Positions 10,117 through 19,329 of a stretch of DNA of 64,000 nt are shown here, in pieces. Source of the stretch: Flavivirga algicola (GTDB taxonomy: Bacteria > Bacteroidota > Bacteroidia > Flavobacteriales > Flavobacteriaceae); contig NZ_JABBHF010000002.1 in assembly GCF_012910715.1 (NCBI RefSeq), forward strand, positions 67,001-131,000, read 5' to 3'. The notes below the pieces were generated by a model. It was not told where the DNA came from, searched no databases, and saw only the letters and a list, made by a program, of their open reading frames with translations. Within the stretch, counting starts at the first letter, position 1. Every line of letters starts with the position of its first letter. The position numbers and the translations under genes were made by a program.

Positions 10117-10478
10117 AATTTCAGAATTTTTGTTACTCTCTGCACTTACAATACTGAAATTACATAATTCAAATATCTATACTACAAGCAACAGTTTAAA
10201 GCGTTTCAGCTTATGTGTTTTTCTGTTTGGTTATAATCATTTAGAATTAATCCTAAATAATATTTTATCATAAAATGTAGTATTATACAACAATATAATA
10301 AAAAAATACTTAATATTTAAACAAATATCTTTAATCTGCTTATAATCTGGGTTAATCTACTAAAACATCTTGAATTCAATAATAAATAACCTGTTTACTA
10401 TGTTGCTTTATTTAAGTTGATTGCCTACTTTTAAGACCTATAGGTTACAATTAGTAATTAAAACTTCGTAGATTATTT
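10117..10478. other. Intergenic region without a recognisable gene
   Basis: About 360 bp of very AT-rich DNA between lysA and the membrane acyltransferase gene. Near-matches to the -7 box (TATCTTTA near 10326, TACTTTTA near 10429) could drive the downstream pair. No ORF or strong hairpin was seen. Confidence 0.5.
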
Positions 10479-11660
10479 ATGCAGATAAAAACCAGCCGCA
10501 TCGAATCCATTGACATTTTAAGAGGTGCTGTTATGGTTATTATGGCATTAGATCATGTTAGAGACTTTTTTCATTATGGGGCTTTTAGTAGTGATCCTAC
10601 AAATTTGGACACGACCACCCCTTTTTTATTTTTCACCCGATTTATAACACATTACTGTGCCCCTGTTTTTGTTTTTTTAGCTGGCACTTCTGCTTTTTTA
10701 TACGGTACAAAAAAAACCAAACTCAAACTATTTAAGTTTTTATTAACCAGAGGCTTATGGTTAATCCTTTTAGAAATTGTCTTGAATAATTTATTGTGGT
10801 GGTTTGATTTTACATATAGCTTTATAGTACTCCAGGTAATTTGGGCCATAGGTTTGAGTATGCTTTTTTTATCCTTTTTAATTTATTTGCCTAAAAAAGT
10901 CATTTTGATTATCGGTATTATACTTGTTGCTGGTCATAATGCCTTAGATGGTGAAATTATGCAGGGAACAAGTTTTAAGTCCATAATATGGTATATCCTA
11001 CATCAACAACAATTTGTGCCTATTGATTCAACTCGTGTAGTAGTATTTGCTTATCCAATAATTCCATGGATCGGTTTAATGGCATTAGGATATTGCTTAG
11101 GTTCTTTTTATCAAAAAGATTTTAATGTAAGTATTCGTAAAAAATGGCTACTTATCTTGGGGATTGGTTCTACAACACTATTCTTTGTCTTAAGAGGACT
11201 CAATGTTTATGGTGATTTGGTACCATGGTCTGTGCAAGATACCACAACAAAAACCATTTTATCATTTTTTAAGGTCACCAAATATCCACCTTCATTAGTA
11301 TATGTATTAATAACAATAGGGCCTTCATTGTTATTTTTATACGGTATAGAAACGGTTAAAAATAAAATTTCAGACTTTTTTTTAGTTTTTGGGCGTGTAC
11401 CATTGTTTTACTATTTTCTACACGTATTTGTCATTCACACTTTGGCTATAATTGGACTTTTAATCTTTGAAGGCAACTGGAAATACATGATATTATCCGC
11501 CAATGCTTTCAGCAACCAAAATTTTGCCAATTACGGTTATTCTTTGTTCATAGTCTATTTAATATGGATTGGTGTGATCGCTCTTCTGTATTTTCCATCT
11601 AAAAAATACATGATTTATAAAACAAATAATAAAGATAAATGGTGGTTAAGCTACTTATAA
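10479..11660 (+). CDS. DUF1624 / heparan-alpha-glucosaminide N-acetyltransferase-like membrane protein
   Basis: A polytopic inner-membrane protein of 393 residues with about ten hydrophobic segments. The N-terminus RIESIDILRGAVMVIMALDHVRDFFH is the hallmark of the DUF1624/YeiB/HGSNAT-like group, in which a membrane acyltransferase fold moves acyl groups onto sugars or other acceptors. A conserved loop with THYCAPVFVFLAGTSAFLYG follows. The acceptor cannot be read from the sequence. It ends 4 bp before the APC permease start, so the two are probably co-transcribed. Confidence 0.85.
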   Translation: MQIKTSRIESIDILRGAVMVIMALDHVRDFFHYGAFSSDPTNLDTTTPFLFFTRFITHYCAPVFVFLAGTSAFLYGTKKTKLKLFKFLLTRGLWLILLEIVLNNLLWWFDFTYSFIVLQVIWAIGLSMLFLSFLIYLPKKVILIIGIILVAGHNALDGEIMQGTSFKSIIWYILHQQQFVPIDSTRVVVFAYPIIPWIGLMALGYCLGSFYQKDFNVSIRKKWLLILGIGSTTLFFVLRGLNVYGDLVPWSVQDTTTKTILSFFKVTKYPPSLVYVLITIGPSLLFLYGIETVKNKISDFFLVFGRVPLFYYFLHVFVIHTLAIIGLLIFEGNWKYMILSANAFSNQNFANYGYSLFIVYLIWIGVIALLYFPSKKYMIYKTNNKDKWWLSYL

Positions 11661-11664
11661 CTGT

Positions 11665-12963
11665 ATGAAACAAAAAAAAGAGGATTTTAAAAGAACGGTT
11701 GGTGTTCTGGGCTTATCTGCCAATATTGTTAATATTATTATTGGAGCGGGTATTTTTGCATTACCAGCAGTGATAGCTTCTAAAATGGGGGCTTCAAGTA
11801 TTATTGCTTATATTTTTTGTGGTATTTTAATAGCACTAGTCATGCTATGCTTTGCTGAAGCTGGCAGCAAAGTAACAAATACTGGGGGGCCGTATACCTA
11901 CATTGAAACGGCTTTTGGAAAGTATGCTGGATTTTTGGGAGGTATTTTTGCCATAGGAGCTGCACTATTCGCAGATGCATCAGTATCTAATGCCTTAGTA
12001 AATATATTAAGTTCAGCTTATCCAAGTTTTGAACGTGAATGGGTTCGCTTATTGTTTCTATTTGTCATTTTCTTCGGATTGGCCTATATCAATATCATCG
12101 GTTTAAAACAGGGCATTGGTTTGGTTAAATTCAATACCATTGCCAAATTAACACCTTTACTCGTTCTAGTGCTTATTGGATGGAAAGACGTATCATTTAG
12201 TAATCTATATATTGACAATATGCCTAGTGCTGGAAAGATTGGGGAAACATCTCTAATTTTATTCTTTGCCTTTCAAGGTGCAGAAACTGGGCTTGTTGTT
12301 GGCGGAGAAGTTGTCAACCCAAAACGTACGGTTCCAAAGGGTATTTTTATTAGTATTTTAACGGTAGTATGCATGTATATTTTAATACAAACCGTGTCAC
12401 AAGGTGTTTTAGGCAATGATCTCCCTAATTTTAAAGCTGCTCCACTAGCAGAAACTGCTAAAGTTGTTTTTGGTCCCTTTGGGTATACTTTATTATTTAT
12501 CGGCGCTGTTGTTTCTATGTTTGGTTTTTTAAGCGGCTCTATTCTAAACAATCCAAGGGTTGTATACGCATTGTCCAGAGACCATGTTATCCCTTTAAAA
12601 ATAGTATCTAAAATTCACAAGTCATTTAAAACACCACACATAGCTATTATTGTATATGCCATTATTGGCTTTATACTCTCTGTTAGTGGTAGTTTTGAAA
12701 AATTGGCTATCATTGCCAGCAGTGCCATGTTAATTATATATTTAGGTGTAGCACTGTCTGTTATGAAATTACGTAAGTCTCAAAAACCTAAAGAAGGAGA
12801 GTTCAAAATCCCTGGTGGCTATATCGTTCCCATTCTTTCTATCGCTATTATTTTATACTTTTTATCTAATTTATCTATAGATGAAATGACGTCTACAGGT
12901 ATTTTTATAGCCATTTTATCTCTTATTTATGGCATATTTAAACTAAGAAACGTAGACTTCTAA
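11665..12963 (+). CDS. APC-superfamily amino acid permease
   Basis: A 432-residue inner-membrane transporter with about 12 hydrophobic helices. The first helix has the unwound Gly-rich motif NIIIGAGIFALPA, and GGPYTYIETAFGKYAGFLGG, FFAFQGAETGLVVGGEVVNPKRTVPKGI and the SRDHVIP-type loop are typical of the APC family. Substrate is likely an amino acid, but which one cannot be judged. It lies 4 bp after the DUF1624 gene. Confidence 0.9.
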   Translation: MKQKKEDFKRTVGVLGLSANIVNIIIGAGIFALPAVIASKMGASSIIAYIFCGILIALVMLCFAEAGSKVTNTGGPYTYIETAFGKYAGFLGGIFAIGAALFADASVSNALVNILSSAYPSFEREWVRLLFLFVIFFGLAYINIIGLKQGIGLVKFNTIAKLTPLLVLVLIGWKDVSFSNLYIDNMPSAGKIGETSLILFFAFQGAETGLVVGGEVVNPKRTVPKGIFISILTVVCMYILIQTVSQGVLGNDLPNFKAAPLAETAKVVFGPFGYTLLFIGAVVSMFGFLSGSILNNPRVVYALSRDHVIPLKIVSKIHKSFKTPHIAIIVYAIIGFILSVSGSFEKLAIIASSAMLIIYLGVALSVMKLRKSQKPKEGEFKIPGGYIVPILSIAIILYFLSNLSIDEMTSTGIFIAILSLIYGIFKLRNVDF

Positions 12964-13023
12964 AATAACAAGTGTCTAAAAAATAACTCGAATTTCAAAT
13001 TCTACTACTTCAACTTTATTCTA

Positions 13024-13112
13024 TCTTGAGCAGTGTTGAAATTCCCAGCACAAGCAAGGATAAACTTTTAATGCCTATTTTTTTGAGTCATCTTTACTGT
13101 GCTCGATAGGGC
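13024..13112. repeat. Imperfect inverted repeat in the APC-DinB intergenic region
   Basis: CTATCTTGAGCA on the left and TGCTCGATAG on the right face each other across roughly 65 bp. This may be a degenerate flavobacterial intergenic palindrome of the GAGC/GCTC type. It lies between two convergent genes and has no T-run, so it does not look like a terminator. Confidence 0.3.
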
Positions 13113-13173
13113 TGTTTCTGTTTTCAATACTTCTATTTTTTTTAAACAGTTTTTTTATTCTTTGTAGTTTTTT

Positions 13174-13731
13174 TTACTCTTTCAATTTTCCACTAAAAAC
13201 ACTTACTTTAGAGTTAAAGGGGTTTCCTGAAGCACGACGGAGCATAACGACCTGTCCCGTATGCCATAAAGCATCTGCAATAGGACCATTAATAATATTC
13301 CAAAAAGGAAATCTATCATTATCAAATTTTGAGACATCATCCATAACTCTTAAAATATCTGAGGCCTTTTTAAAATTTAATAAGGTTTGTTTTCTTTTCT
13401 CTTCAAACGTGAGCTCTGTTTGTTTAGTTCTTTCTCCTTGTTCTGATATTGAACTAAGAATAAAATTTGAAAGTCCCAATATGTGCTCTATAGTCTCTGC
13501 ACTTGAGCGTCCAGTTTCACTAGGTTTATAAGCAAGATCTTCATTTCGTAAACCTTCTGTAGCCCAATAGTAGCGAAAACCCAACCCATCTAACATTCTG
13601 GAAGTTACTGTTCCTGCGGTATAGTTTTCTGAATGATTTGGGATTTCATAATAAGGCAATGCTTCTTTTTCGGATTGTGCCATTACTTGCGTTGATACCA
13701 GTAAGATTAATAACATAGCAACTTTTTTCAT
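13174..13731 (-). CDS. Secreted DinB-like (DUF664-type) four-helix protein
   Basis: A signal peptide (MKKVAMLLILLVSTQVMAQ) precedes a 165-residue helical domain. The pattern fits the DinB/YfiT-like bundle: an early helix with RYYWATEGL, AETIEHILGLSNFI with a possible metal-ligand His, and GPIADALWHTGQVVMLRR with the second conserved His. DinB-like bundles are often metal-binding thiol transferases, but the reaction here is unknown. It is the last gene of a three-gene minus-strand operon behind an M28 peptidase and a small protein, separated by 6 and 2 bp. Confidence 0.7.
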   Translation of the reverse strand: MKKVAMLLILLVSTQVMAQSEKEALPYYEIPNHSENYTAGTVTSRMLDGLGFRYYWATEGLRNEDLAYKPSETGRSSAETIEHILGLSNFILSSISEQGERTKQTELTFEEKRKQTLLNFKKASDILRVMDDVSKFDNDRFPFWNIINGPIADALWHTGQVVMLRRASGNPFNSKVSVFSGKLKE

Positions 13732-13737
13732 TTTATT

Positions 13738-14061
13738 CTATTTTGGTTCTAGTGACATGACGTAATCGTAACTTTCATTTAAATAACAGGCAACATGATC
13801 TAAATCTTCTAACATGTTTTGAGGAATTAGTACATAACCTTTCATGACGGCTCCGTAAGACCTATATATTGACGAATTAAACTCTTTTATATATTTTTCT
13901 TGAATTTCTTTTGAAAATCTAATACCTATTTCACAATCTTTATTAAAAAGAGAAAACATATAGCCATTGGCAGAAGTATATGGCATCGTTTTTCCTTTCC
14001 GCTCAAATCTTGGGCATTTATCAATGAGCTGATCGTAAATCTTTAGTTTTTCATCCCACAT
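13738..14061 (-). CDS. Small TfoX N-terminal-like protein
   Basis: A 107-residue cytoplasmic protein. The middle part, MPYTSANGYMFSLFNKDCEIGIRFSKE followed by YGAVMKGYVLIP, has the order of strands and the lysine-glycine-tyrosine end seen in TfoX/Sxy N-terminal-like and MmcQ/YjbR-like proteins. This is a weak family call made by pattern only. It is packed between the M28 peptidase and the DinB-like gene, so it is surely co-transcribed. Its role is unknown. Confidence 0.45.
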   Translation of the reverse strand: MWDEKLKIYDQLIDKCPRFERKGKTMPYTSANGYMFSLFNKDCEIGIRFSKEIQEKYIKEFNSSIYRSYGAVMKGYVLIPQNMLEDLDHVACYLNESYDYVMSLEPK

Positions 14062-14063
14062 AA

Positions 14064-15485
14064 TTATTTTTTTATTTGTTTTCCATTTGCAATAGGATTA
14101 ACACCATATTTATCAAACAAGTAAACAAGTGCTGTCATTGTAGCAGCTCCTAATTCCAATTCGCGTTTATTAACAGCATCAAAAGTATCGTTACTGGCAT
14201 GATGATGATCAAAATAACGTTGGGAGTCTGGTCTTAACCCTGCCAATACATTGGTCTTTGTTTTAAGAGGCCCAACATCAGCACCGCTGCCTCCTTTTTC
14301 AAAATAATGAATTAAATAAGGTTTGAACAACGGCTGCCAACTTAATACCTGATTAAAACTTGCATCGTTACAATCGAAAGAAAATCCACGTGGTGTAAAC
14401 CCTCCAGCATCACTCTCCAGAGCGAATACATGGTTTTCTCCTTTTTGTCTAGCCACTTCGGCATATTTTTTCCCACCTCGCAAACCATTCTCTTCATTCA
14501 TGAATAATACAACCCGAATACTTCTTTTAGGTTTTATTCCAGATATTTTCAATAGGCGTAATACATCCATAGATTGTACTACACCAGCCCCATCATCGTG
14601 AGAACCATCACCTAAATCCCAAGAATCCAAATGACCACCAACAATCATATACTCATTTGGAAATTCACTTCCGGTTATTTGTCCGATAACATTATAAGAC
14701 AAGACATCTTTAAATTGCTTACAATTTTGCTTAAAATAGAATTTTAGTGATTTGTTTAGCTTTAGCATCGTACTCAACAACTCGGCATCATTGGTACTGA
14801 TAGCCGCAGATGGTATACGATCTGCAACAGGTAAATCACCATAAATCATACTTCCTGTATGTGGAAAATCGTCTAATCTTAAATTCATGGATCTAACAAT
14901 TACCCCAACAGCTCCATACTTTGAAGCCTCTACAGCTCCTTTATAACGTTGATTAACACAGCCTCCGTATGCCTCAAATGTGCTAATTAAATCTGCTTGC
15001 ATGGGTCTGTTATAAAATACTATTTTACCTTCTATATTTTCTTTGCCTAGTGTTTTTAACTCTTCAAAATTTTTAACTTCAACAACATGTGCTTTTAAAC
15101 CTAAAGCTGGCGTGGCCACAGAACCTCCTAAAGCACAGATATTTACAGTTGTTGTTTTAGTTCTTTTTCCTTTCTCCGACTCTATGTAAGCATATTCTTT
15201 AAAACCACGCACCCATTTAGGAACCATTACGGGTTGTAGCCAAACCTTATCTAGGCCTAGTTTATCGAGTTCTTCTTTTGTATAATTAACTGCTTTCTCT
15301 GCATTTAAGGACCCTGATAAACGTCCGCCTATTTGGTTAGATAAGTAATTCAACCAATCGTAACTTTTACCATTGGTTAAAGATGCTTTATAGATTTTTT
15401 TCAGGACTTCGGCATCATTTTGAGCATATGTATTAATTGAAAATATGATTCCTAAGAGGTAAATTGGCCATTTTAATTTTCTCAT
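14064..15485 (-). CDS. Secreted M28-family zinc aminopeptidase
   Basis: A 473-residue exported metallopeptidase beginning with a signal peptide that ends at NTYAQ. A PA-domain-like insert (residues 130-250, with VGVIVRSMNLR) precedes the catalytic part. Zinc ligands can be seen in GGHLDSWDLGDGSHDDGAG near residue 280, NEENGLRGG near residue 328, and the C-terminal HHHASNDTFDAV near residue 425, as in the carboxypeptidase Q/aminopeptidase group of family M28. It likely trims peptides in the periplasm or outside the cell. It leads the operon with the TfoX-like and DinB-like genes. Confidence 0.92.
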   Translation of the reverse strand: MRKLKWPIYLLGIIFSINTYAQNDAEVLKKIYKASLTNGKSYDWLNYLSNQIGGRLSGSLNAEKAVNYTKEELDKLGLDKVWLQPVMVPKWVRGFKEYAYIESEKGKRTKTTTVNICALGGSVATPALGLKAHVVEVKNFEELKTLGKENIEGKIVFYNRPMQADLISTFEAYGGCVNQRYKGAVEASKYGAVGVIVRSMNLRLDDFPHTGSMIYGDLPVADRIPSAAISTNDAELLSTMLKLNKSLKFYFKQNCKQFKDVLSYNVIGQITGSEFPNEYMIVGGHLDSWDLGDGSHDDGAGVVQSMDVLRLLKISGIKPKRSIRVVLFMNEENGLRGGKKYAEVARQKGENHVFALESDAGGFTPRGFSFDCNDASFNQVLSWQPLFKPYLIHYFEKGGSGADVGPLKTKTNVLAGLRPDSQRYFDHHHASNDTFDAVNKRELELGAATMTALVYLFDKYGVNPIANGKQIKK

Positions 15486-15571
15486 ATAATTTTTTAAGTT
15501 TAAAGATACTACTTATTATAGGCATGGAATCTAAACAAAATCATAAAAAATTAATCCTGTTATCAGATGAT

Positions 15572-16423
15572 CTACTCATTGTTTAATTCTTCCTTGTACT
15601 GTTGGAGATTCTCCTTAATTTTATCATCAAGTTCGGGTTCCCTGATATCTGTATATTTACTCAAAACATCGTACATTATTTTGGCCACCATATAACGTGC
15701 TGTAGGTTTATCATCTGCTGGAATCGTATACCATGGTGCATGTGGTTTCGATGTTCTGTTTATAGCATCTTCATAACATTCTTGATACTTATCCCAAAGC
15801 TTACGTTCTTTTAGATCGCCCGGAGAAAACTTCCAATTTTTTTCTTGTTTTTCTAAACGTCGAAGCAATCTTCTTTTTTGTTCTTCTTTTGAAAGATTTA
15901 AGAAAAATTTAAAAATGATGGTTCCGTTGTCAGCTATATGTTTTTCAAAATTATTAATTTCATCAAAGCGTTTATCCCAGAAAGCATCATCAATATCATC
16001 AACAGTATTTACTGTTGGCATGTTTTCCCCTAAGATATATCCTGGATGCACTCTTGTTACCAATACATTTTCATAGTGCGTTCGGTTAAAAACACCAAAT
16101 TTACCTCGAGCTGGAAGCGCTATATAATGCCTCCAAATGTAGTCATGTTTAAGCTCCAACTCTGTAGGAACCTTAAAACTATGAACGACAACACCACGAG
16201 CATTAAAATCTTTAAAAACTTCACGTATTAAACTATCCTTTCCTGAAGTATCCATTCCTTGTAAGCAGACTAAAACAGCATATTTACCATGGGCATAAAT
16301 AGTGTCTTGAAGTTTACCTAATTTCTTTCTAACGCTTTTTAATTCTTTCTCTGCATGATCAATTATAACTTTAGTTTCAGAATTTTTTAATGTTATGTTT
16401 GTGGTTACTTTGTAATTGTCCAT
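15572..16423 (-). CDS. ppk2: Polyphosphate kinase 2 family protein
   Basis: PPK2 enzymes move phosphate between polyphosphate and nucleotides. The 283-residue, single-domain protein has Walker A in QGMDTSGKDSLIREV near residue 57, the following HSFKVPTELELKHDYIWRH, a FNRTHYENVLVTRVHP strand, and the lid region SKEEQKRRLLRRLEKQEKNWKFSPGD, all typical of PPK2. The sequence does not tell whether AMP or ADP is the preferred acceptor. It is monocistronic, upstream of (but not tightly linked to) the M28 operon. Confidence 0.93.
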   Translation of the reverse strand: MDNYKVTTNITLKNSETKVIIDHAEKELKSVRKKLGKLQDTIYAHGKYAVLVCLQGMDTSGKDSLIREVFKDFNARGVVVHSFKVPTELELKHDYIWRHYIALPARGKFGVFNRTHYENVLVTRVHPGYILGENMPTVNTVDDIDDAFWDKRFDEINNFEKHIADNGTIIFKFFLNLSKEEQKRRLLRRLEKQEKNWKFSPGDLKERKLWDKYQECYEDAINRTSKPHAPWYTIPADDKPTARYMVAKIMYDVLSKYTDIREPELDDKIKENLQQYKEELNNE

Positions 16424-16574
16424 TGTTAAATGTTTATGTGGCTTAAATATATAAAAATGCCATCGATTATATTCTATTAGCTAATCAATTATATCATACC
16501 GACCATTAATTGTTTCTATTGAAAACAGCTAAATAAATGTCTTATGAATTGTTCCTTTGATATTATTTTAAATT

Positions 16575-17090
16575 ATGAAAAGAAGCGTAATAATACAAGG
16601 GAGTTCAAGAAGCCATGGAGATACTAACAAAATAGTCAATTATATGGCGATGAAAAATAACATGGATATTATTGATTTAAACACGAAAAATATTGGTCAT
16701 TATGATTATGACTATAAAAATGAAGATGATGATTTTTTAGGTTTAATCACACATATTATTGAAACTTATGATACTATAATTTTCGCTACTCCAGTTTATT
16801 GGTATAGCATGAGTGGTATTTTAAAAGTGTTTTTTGATAGAATTTCAGATCTATTGAGAGTACATAAAATTACCGGTAGAAAATTAAGGGGTAAAAGTAT
16901 GGCTATGATAAGTTGTAGTAATTCTGATGACTTAAAAGAGGGCTTTTCTATGCCATTTTTAGAGTCTGCAAACTATTTAGGCATGCATTATCTAGGAAAT
17001 ATTCATACATATATTGAAAATGGGACTATTAATAGTGAAATAAAACTTAGAATTGATCATTTTATAAAAACCATAAGCCATGTTATGTAA
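16575..17090 (+). CDS. NAD(P)H-dependent FMN oxidoreductase, flavodoxin-like fold
   Basis: A 171-residue cytoplasmic flavoprotein. GSSRSHGDTNKIVNYM at the N-terminus is the FMN phosphate-binding loop, and FATPVYWYSMSGILKVFFDRISDLL near residue 75 is the second conserved flavin contact of the NADPH-dependent FMN reductase/flavodoxin_2-like group. It may reduce quinones or other electrophiles; the substrate is unknown. It stands alone. Confidence 0.85.
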   Translation: MKRSVIIQGSSRSHGDTNKIVNYMAMKNNMDIIDLNTKNIGHYDYDYKNEDDDFLGLITHIIETYDTIIFATPVYWYSMSGILKVFFDRISDLLRVHKITGRKLRGKSMAMISCSNSDDLKEGFSMPFLESANYLGMHYLGNIHTYIENGTINSEIKLRIDHFIKTISHVM

Positions 17091-17247
17091 TTGAATTATT
17101 TTAACAAAAAAGTAATACAAAAGCTACAATTTAAACAATTTATCGATTAAAAATCACATTAAAGGCGTTTTATTTCGATGAAATACATGTTTTTTATAAT
17201 CTTTTTAATACATTGCTATCCCTATTTATGTTATTAAAACCAATTCT

Positions 17248-18015
17248 ATGAAAAATTATTACTTATTATTCTTTCTAATCGCATCATTAGTTGTTAATGG
17301 GCAAGGAGATTGTGACTATACCAATTCTTATCTTGTTAGTGCCTACTCGCATGTTAAGGATTCATATGATTCTAATAATATAAATCATTTACAATATTAT
17401 GCCAACAGGTCTTTAGAATCGTTTAAGCTTGCTAAAAAAACACTAAGTGATTGTAATTGTGAACCTGCACTAGAACTTGCCGATAAATGTATAGAATTAT
17501 TGGCAAAAGTTGATGGTGCTGAAACTTTTGAAGCTGGCCGTTTTTATGTAAAGCGTGCCAGAGATTATAGTAAAAACAGTGTAATCGAAATTGATAAATG
17601 TTCTGTTTCTACGCCATCTAACGATGATAGTGGAGATCTTGCTCAAGCTGAAAGCCAAGATGTTGGTCTTTCCGACTTAGAAAAAGAACAACTAAGGCTA
17701 AAACAACAGCAGGAGGCTTTAAAGCTTAAAGAGCAGCAAATCAAAATGAAATTGGCTGAGCAAAAAGAAAAGGAATTAATAATTAAAAAGAAAAAATTAA
17801 TTCTTTCTTACGAAAGTGCTATTTCTTCAAACATAGATGCATACAATGAGACATTAAACACTTGTGAGTGTATTAATTATAAGCCTTTTAGGGACAACAA
17901 CTCACTTGAAGATATGACAGAAAAAAGTATTGAAGAGGTAAAAATTCACTACACCAACCGTATCAAATCTATGGCCTCTGAATATTTAGCACTATTAAAT
18001 AGTTGCGATCAATAA
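17248..18015 (+). CDS. Secreted coiled-coil protein of unknown function
   Basis: A 255-residue protein with a signal peptide (MKNYYLLFFLIASLVVNGQ). The mature N-terminal part (residues 20-115) is helical with several Cys residues, including DCNCEPALELADKCIEL. A low-complexity acidic linker leads to a Lys/Glu/Gln-rich coiled coil around residues 140-185. A second small Cys-containing region (NTCECINYKPF) follows. I do not recognise a family. It is probably periplasmic, where the cysteines could pair. A strong terminator follows it. Confidence 0.65.
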   Translation: MKNYYLLFFLIASLVVNGQGDCDYTNSYLVSAYSHVKDSYDSNNINHLQYYANRSLESFKLAKKTLSDCNCEPALELADKCIELLAKVDGAETFEAGRFYVKRARDYSKNSVIEIDKCSVSTPSNDDSGDLAQAESQDVGLSDLEKEQLRLKQQQEALKLKEQQIKMKLAEQKEKELIIKKKKLILSYESAISSNIDAYNETLNTCECINYKPFRDNNSLEDMTEKSIEEVKIHYTNRIKSMASEYLALLNSCDQ

Positions 18016-18045
18016 TTTAGACTTAATACAACAAATTAAGTTTAT

Positions 18046-18092
18046 AAAAACGAGGCTGCCAGAAAAGTGTTTCAGGCAGCCTCGTTTTTTTT
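18046..18092 (+). terminator. Strong rho-independent terminator
   Basis: Stem CGAGGCTGCC paired with GGCAGCCTCG, flanked by an A-run and an eight-base T-run. It is shared by the convergent coiled-coil gene and the sigma-54 regulator gene. Confidence 0.93.
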
Positions 18093-18106
18093 ATAATCTA
18101 TTCTAT

Positions 18107-19270
18107 TTACTTAGAAGCAAACAACTTCACATCTTCCTCACTCACTTCACTACCTCCAAGAATAATTAAGCGTTCTACAACGTTACGTAATTCTCTAATG
18201 TTTCCTGTCCAATCATAATCTTGAAGTAACTTAATAGCTTTACTTGAAAACGATTTTTTAGCAGTTCCCTGTTCACTGGCAATTTTTTCTGTAAAGTGAT
18301 TTACCAATAAGGGAATATCATCTCGCCTATCATTTAAAGCTGGTACTTTAATCAATATAACGGCTAGTCTGTGATATAAATCTTCACGAAACCTTCCCTC
18401 AGCAATTTCCTTCTTTAAATCTTTATTTGTAGCTGCTACGACACGCACATTTACCTTAATATCCTTATCACTTCCTACACGCTGGATACGGCTTTCCTGT
18501 AATGCTCGAAGTACCTTTGCTTGTGCAGGCAAACTCATATCTCCAATTTCATCTAAAAAAATAGTCCCCCCATTGGCTGCTTCAAATTTACCAGCTCTAT
18601 CCTTTACTGCACTGGTAAAGGCTCCTTTAACATGACCGAATAATTCACTCTCTATCAATTCACTAGGAATTGCTGCGCAATTAACCTCTATCATGGCCCC
18701 TTTTGATCTATCACTTTTTTGGTGTAACCAATGTGCAACCAGTTCTTTTCCTGTTCCATTAGGTCCCGTGATAAGTACACGTGCATCTGTTTGCGCTACT
18801 TTTTCAATAATAGATTTTATATGAGAAATGGCTTTGCTTTCTCCAATCATCTCAAAATTCTTGCTTACTTTCTTTTTAAGCAATTTATTTTCGACTACTA
18901 ATTCCTTTTTATCCAATGCATTACGGACTGTATTTAGCAATCTATTTAAATCTGGTGGTTTCGATATGTAATCAAAAGCCCCTAGACGCATAGTATTTAC
19001 TGCTGTATCCAGATCTCCATGACCTGAAATCATGACAATAGGTGTTTCTGGTTTAATTTTTTTTACTGCCTCTAAAACTTCAACACCATCCATTTTTGGC
19101 ATTTTTATATCACAAAGCACTAAATCGAAATCGTCATTTTTTATTTTTTCAATTCCTGATAAACCATCTTCTGCTTCATCAACTTGGTACTTATCATTTT
19201 CTTCTGAAAGAATTTTTACTAACACCCGTCTAATGGCTGCTTCGTCTTCTATTACTAGTATTTTTGGCAT
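18107..19270 (-). CDS. Sigma-54-dependent response regulator lacking a DNA-binding domain
   Basis: A 387-residue NtrC-type protein. A receiver domain (residues 1-120, phospho-Asp in VLCDIKMPKMDG near residue 53) is followed by an AAA+ sigma-54 activator domain (residues 140-370: Walker A GPNGTGKE, Walker B GGTIFLDEIGDM, R-finger region FREDLYHRL). The sigma-54 contact loop reads GAFTSA instead of the usual GAFTGA. The protein ends right after the AAA+ C-subdomain (VVERLIILGGSEVSEEDVKLFASK), so the Fis-type helix-turn-helix is absent. It may act from solution or through a partner. It is the last gene of the ABC exporter-MscS operon; no kinase is adjacent. Confidence 0.92.
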   Translation of the reverse strand: MPKILVIEDEAAIRRVLVKILSEENDKYQVDEAEDGLSGIEKIKNDDFDLVLCDIKMPKMDGVEVLEAVKKIKPETPIVMISGHGDLDTAVNTMRLGAFDYISKPPDLNRLLNTVRNALDKKELVVENKLLKKKVSKNFEMIGESKAISHIKSIIEKVAQTDARVLITGPNGTGKELVAHWLHQKSDRSKGAMIEVNCAAIPSELIESELFGHVKGAFTSAVKDRAGKFEAANGGTIFLDEIGDMSLPAQAKVLRALQESRIQRVGSDKDIKVNVRVVAATNKDLKKEIAEGRFREDLYHRLAVILIKVPALNDRRDDIPLLVNHFTEKIASEQGTAKKSFSSKAIKLLQDYDWTGNIRELRNVVERLIILGGSEVSEEDVKLFASK

Positions 19271-19329
19271 TTTATTTTAAATTAAAGAATATGGATGAAA
19301 AGCATCTGTATTCAATTTGTAAATTTATT

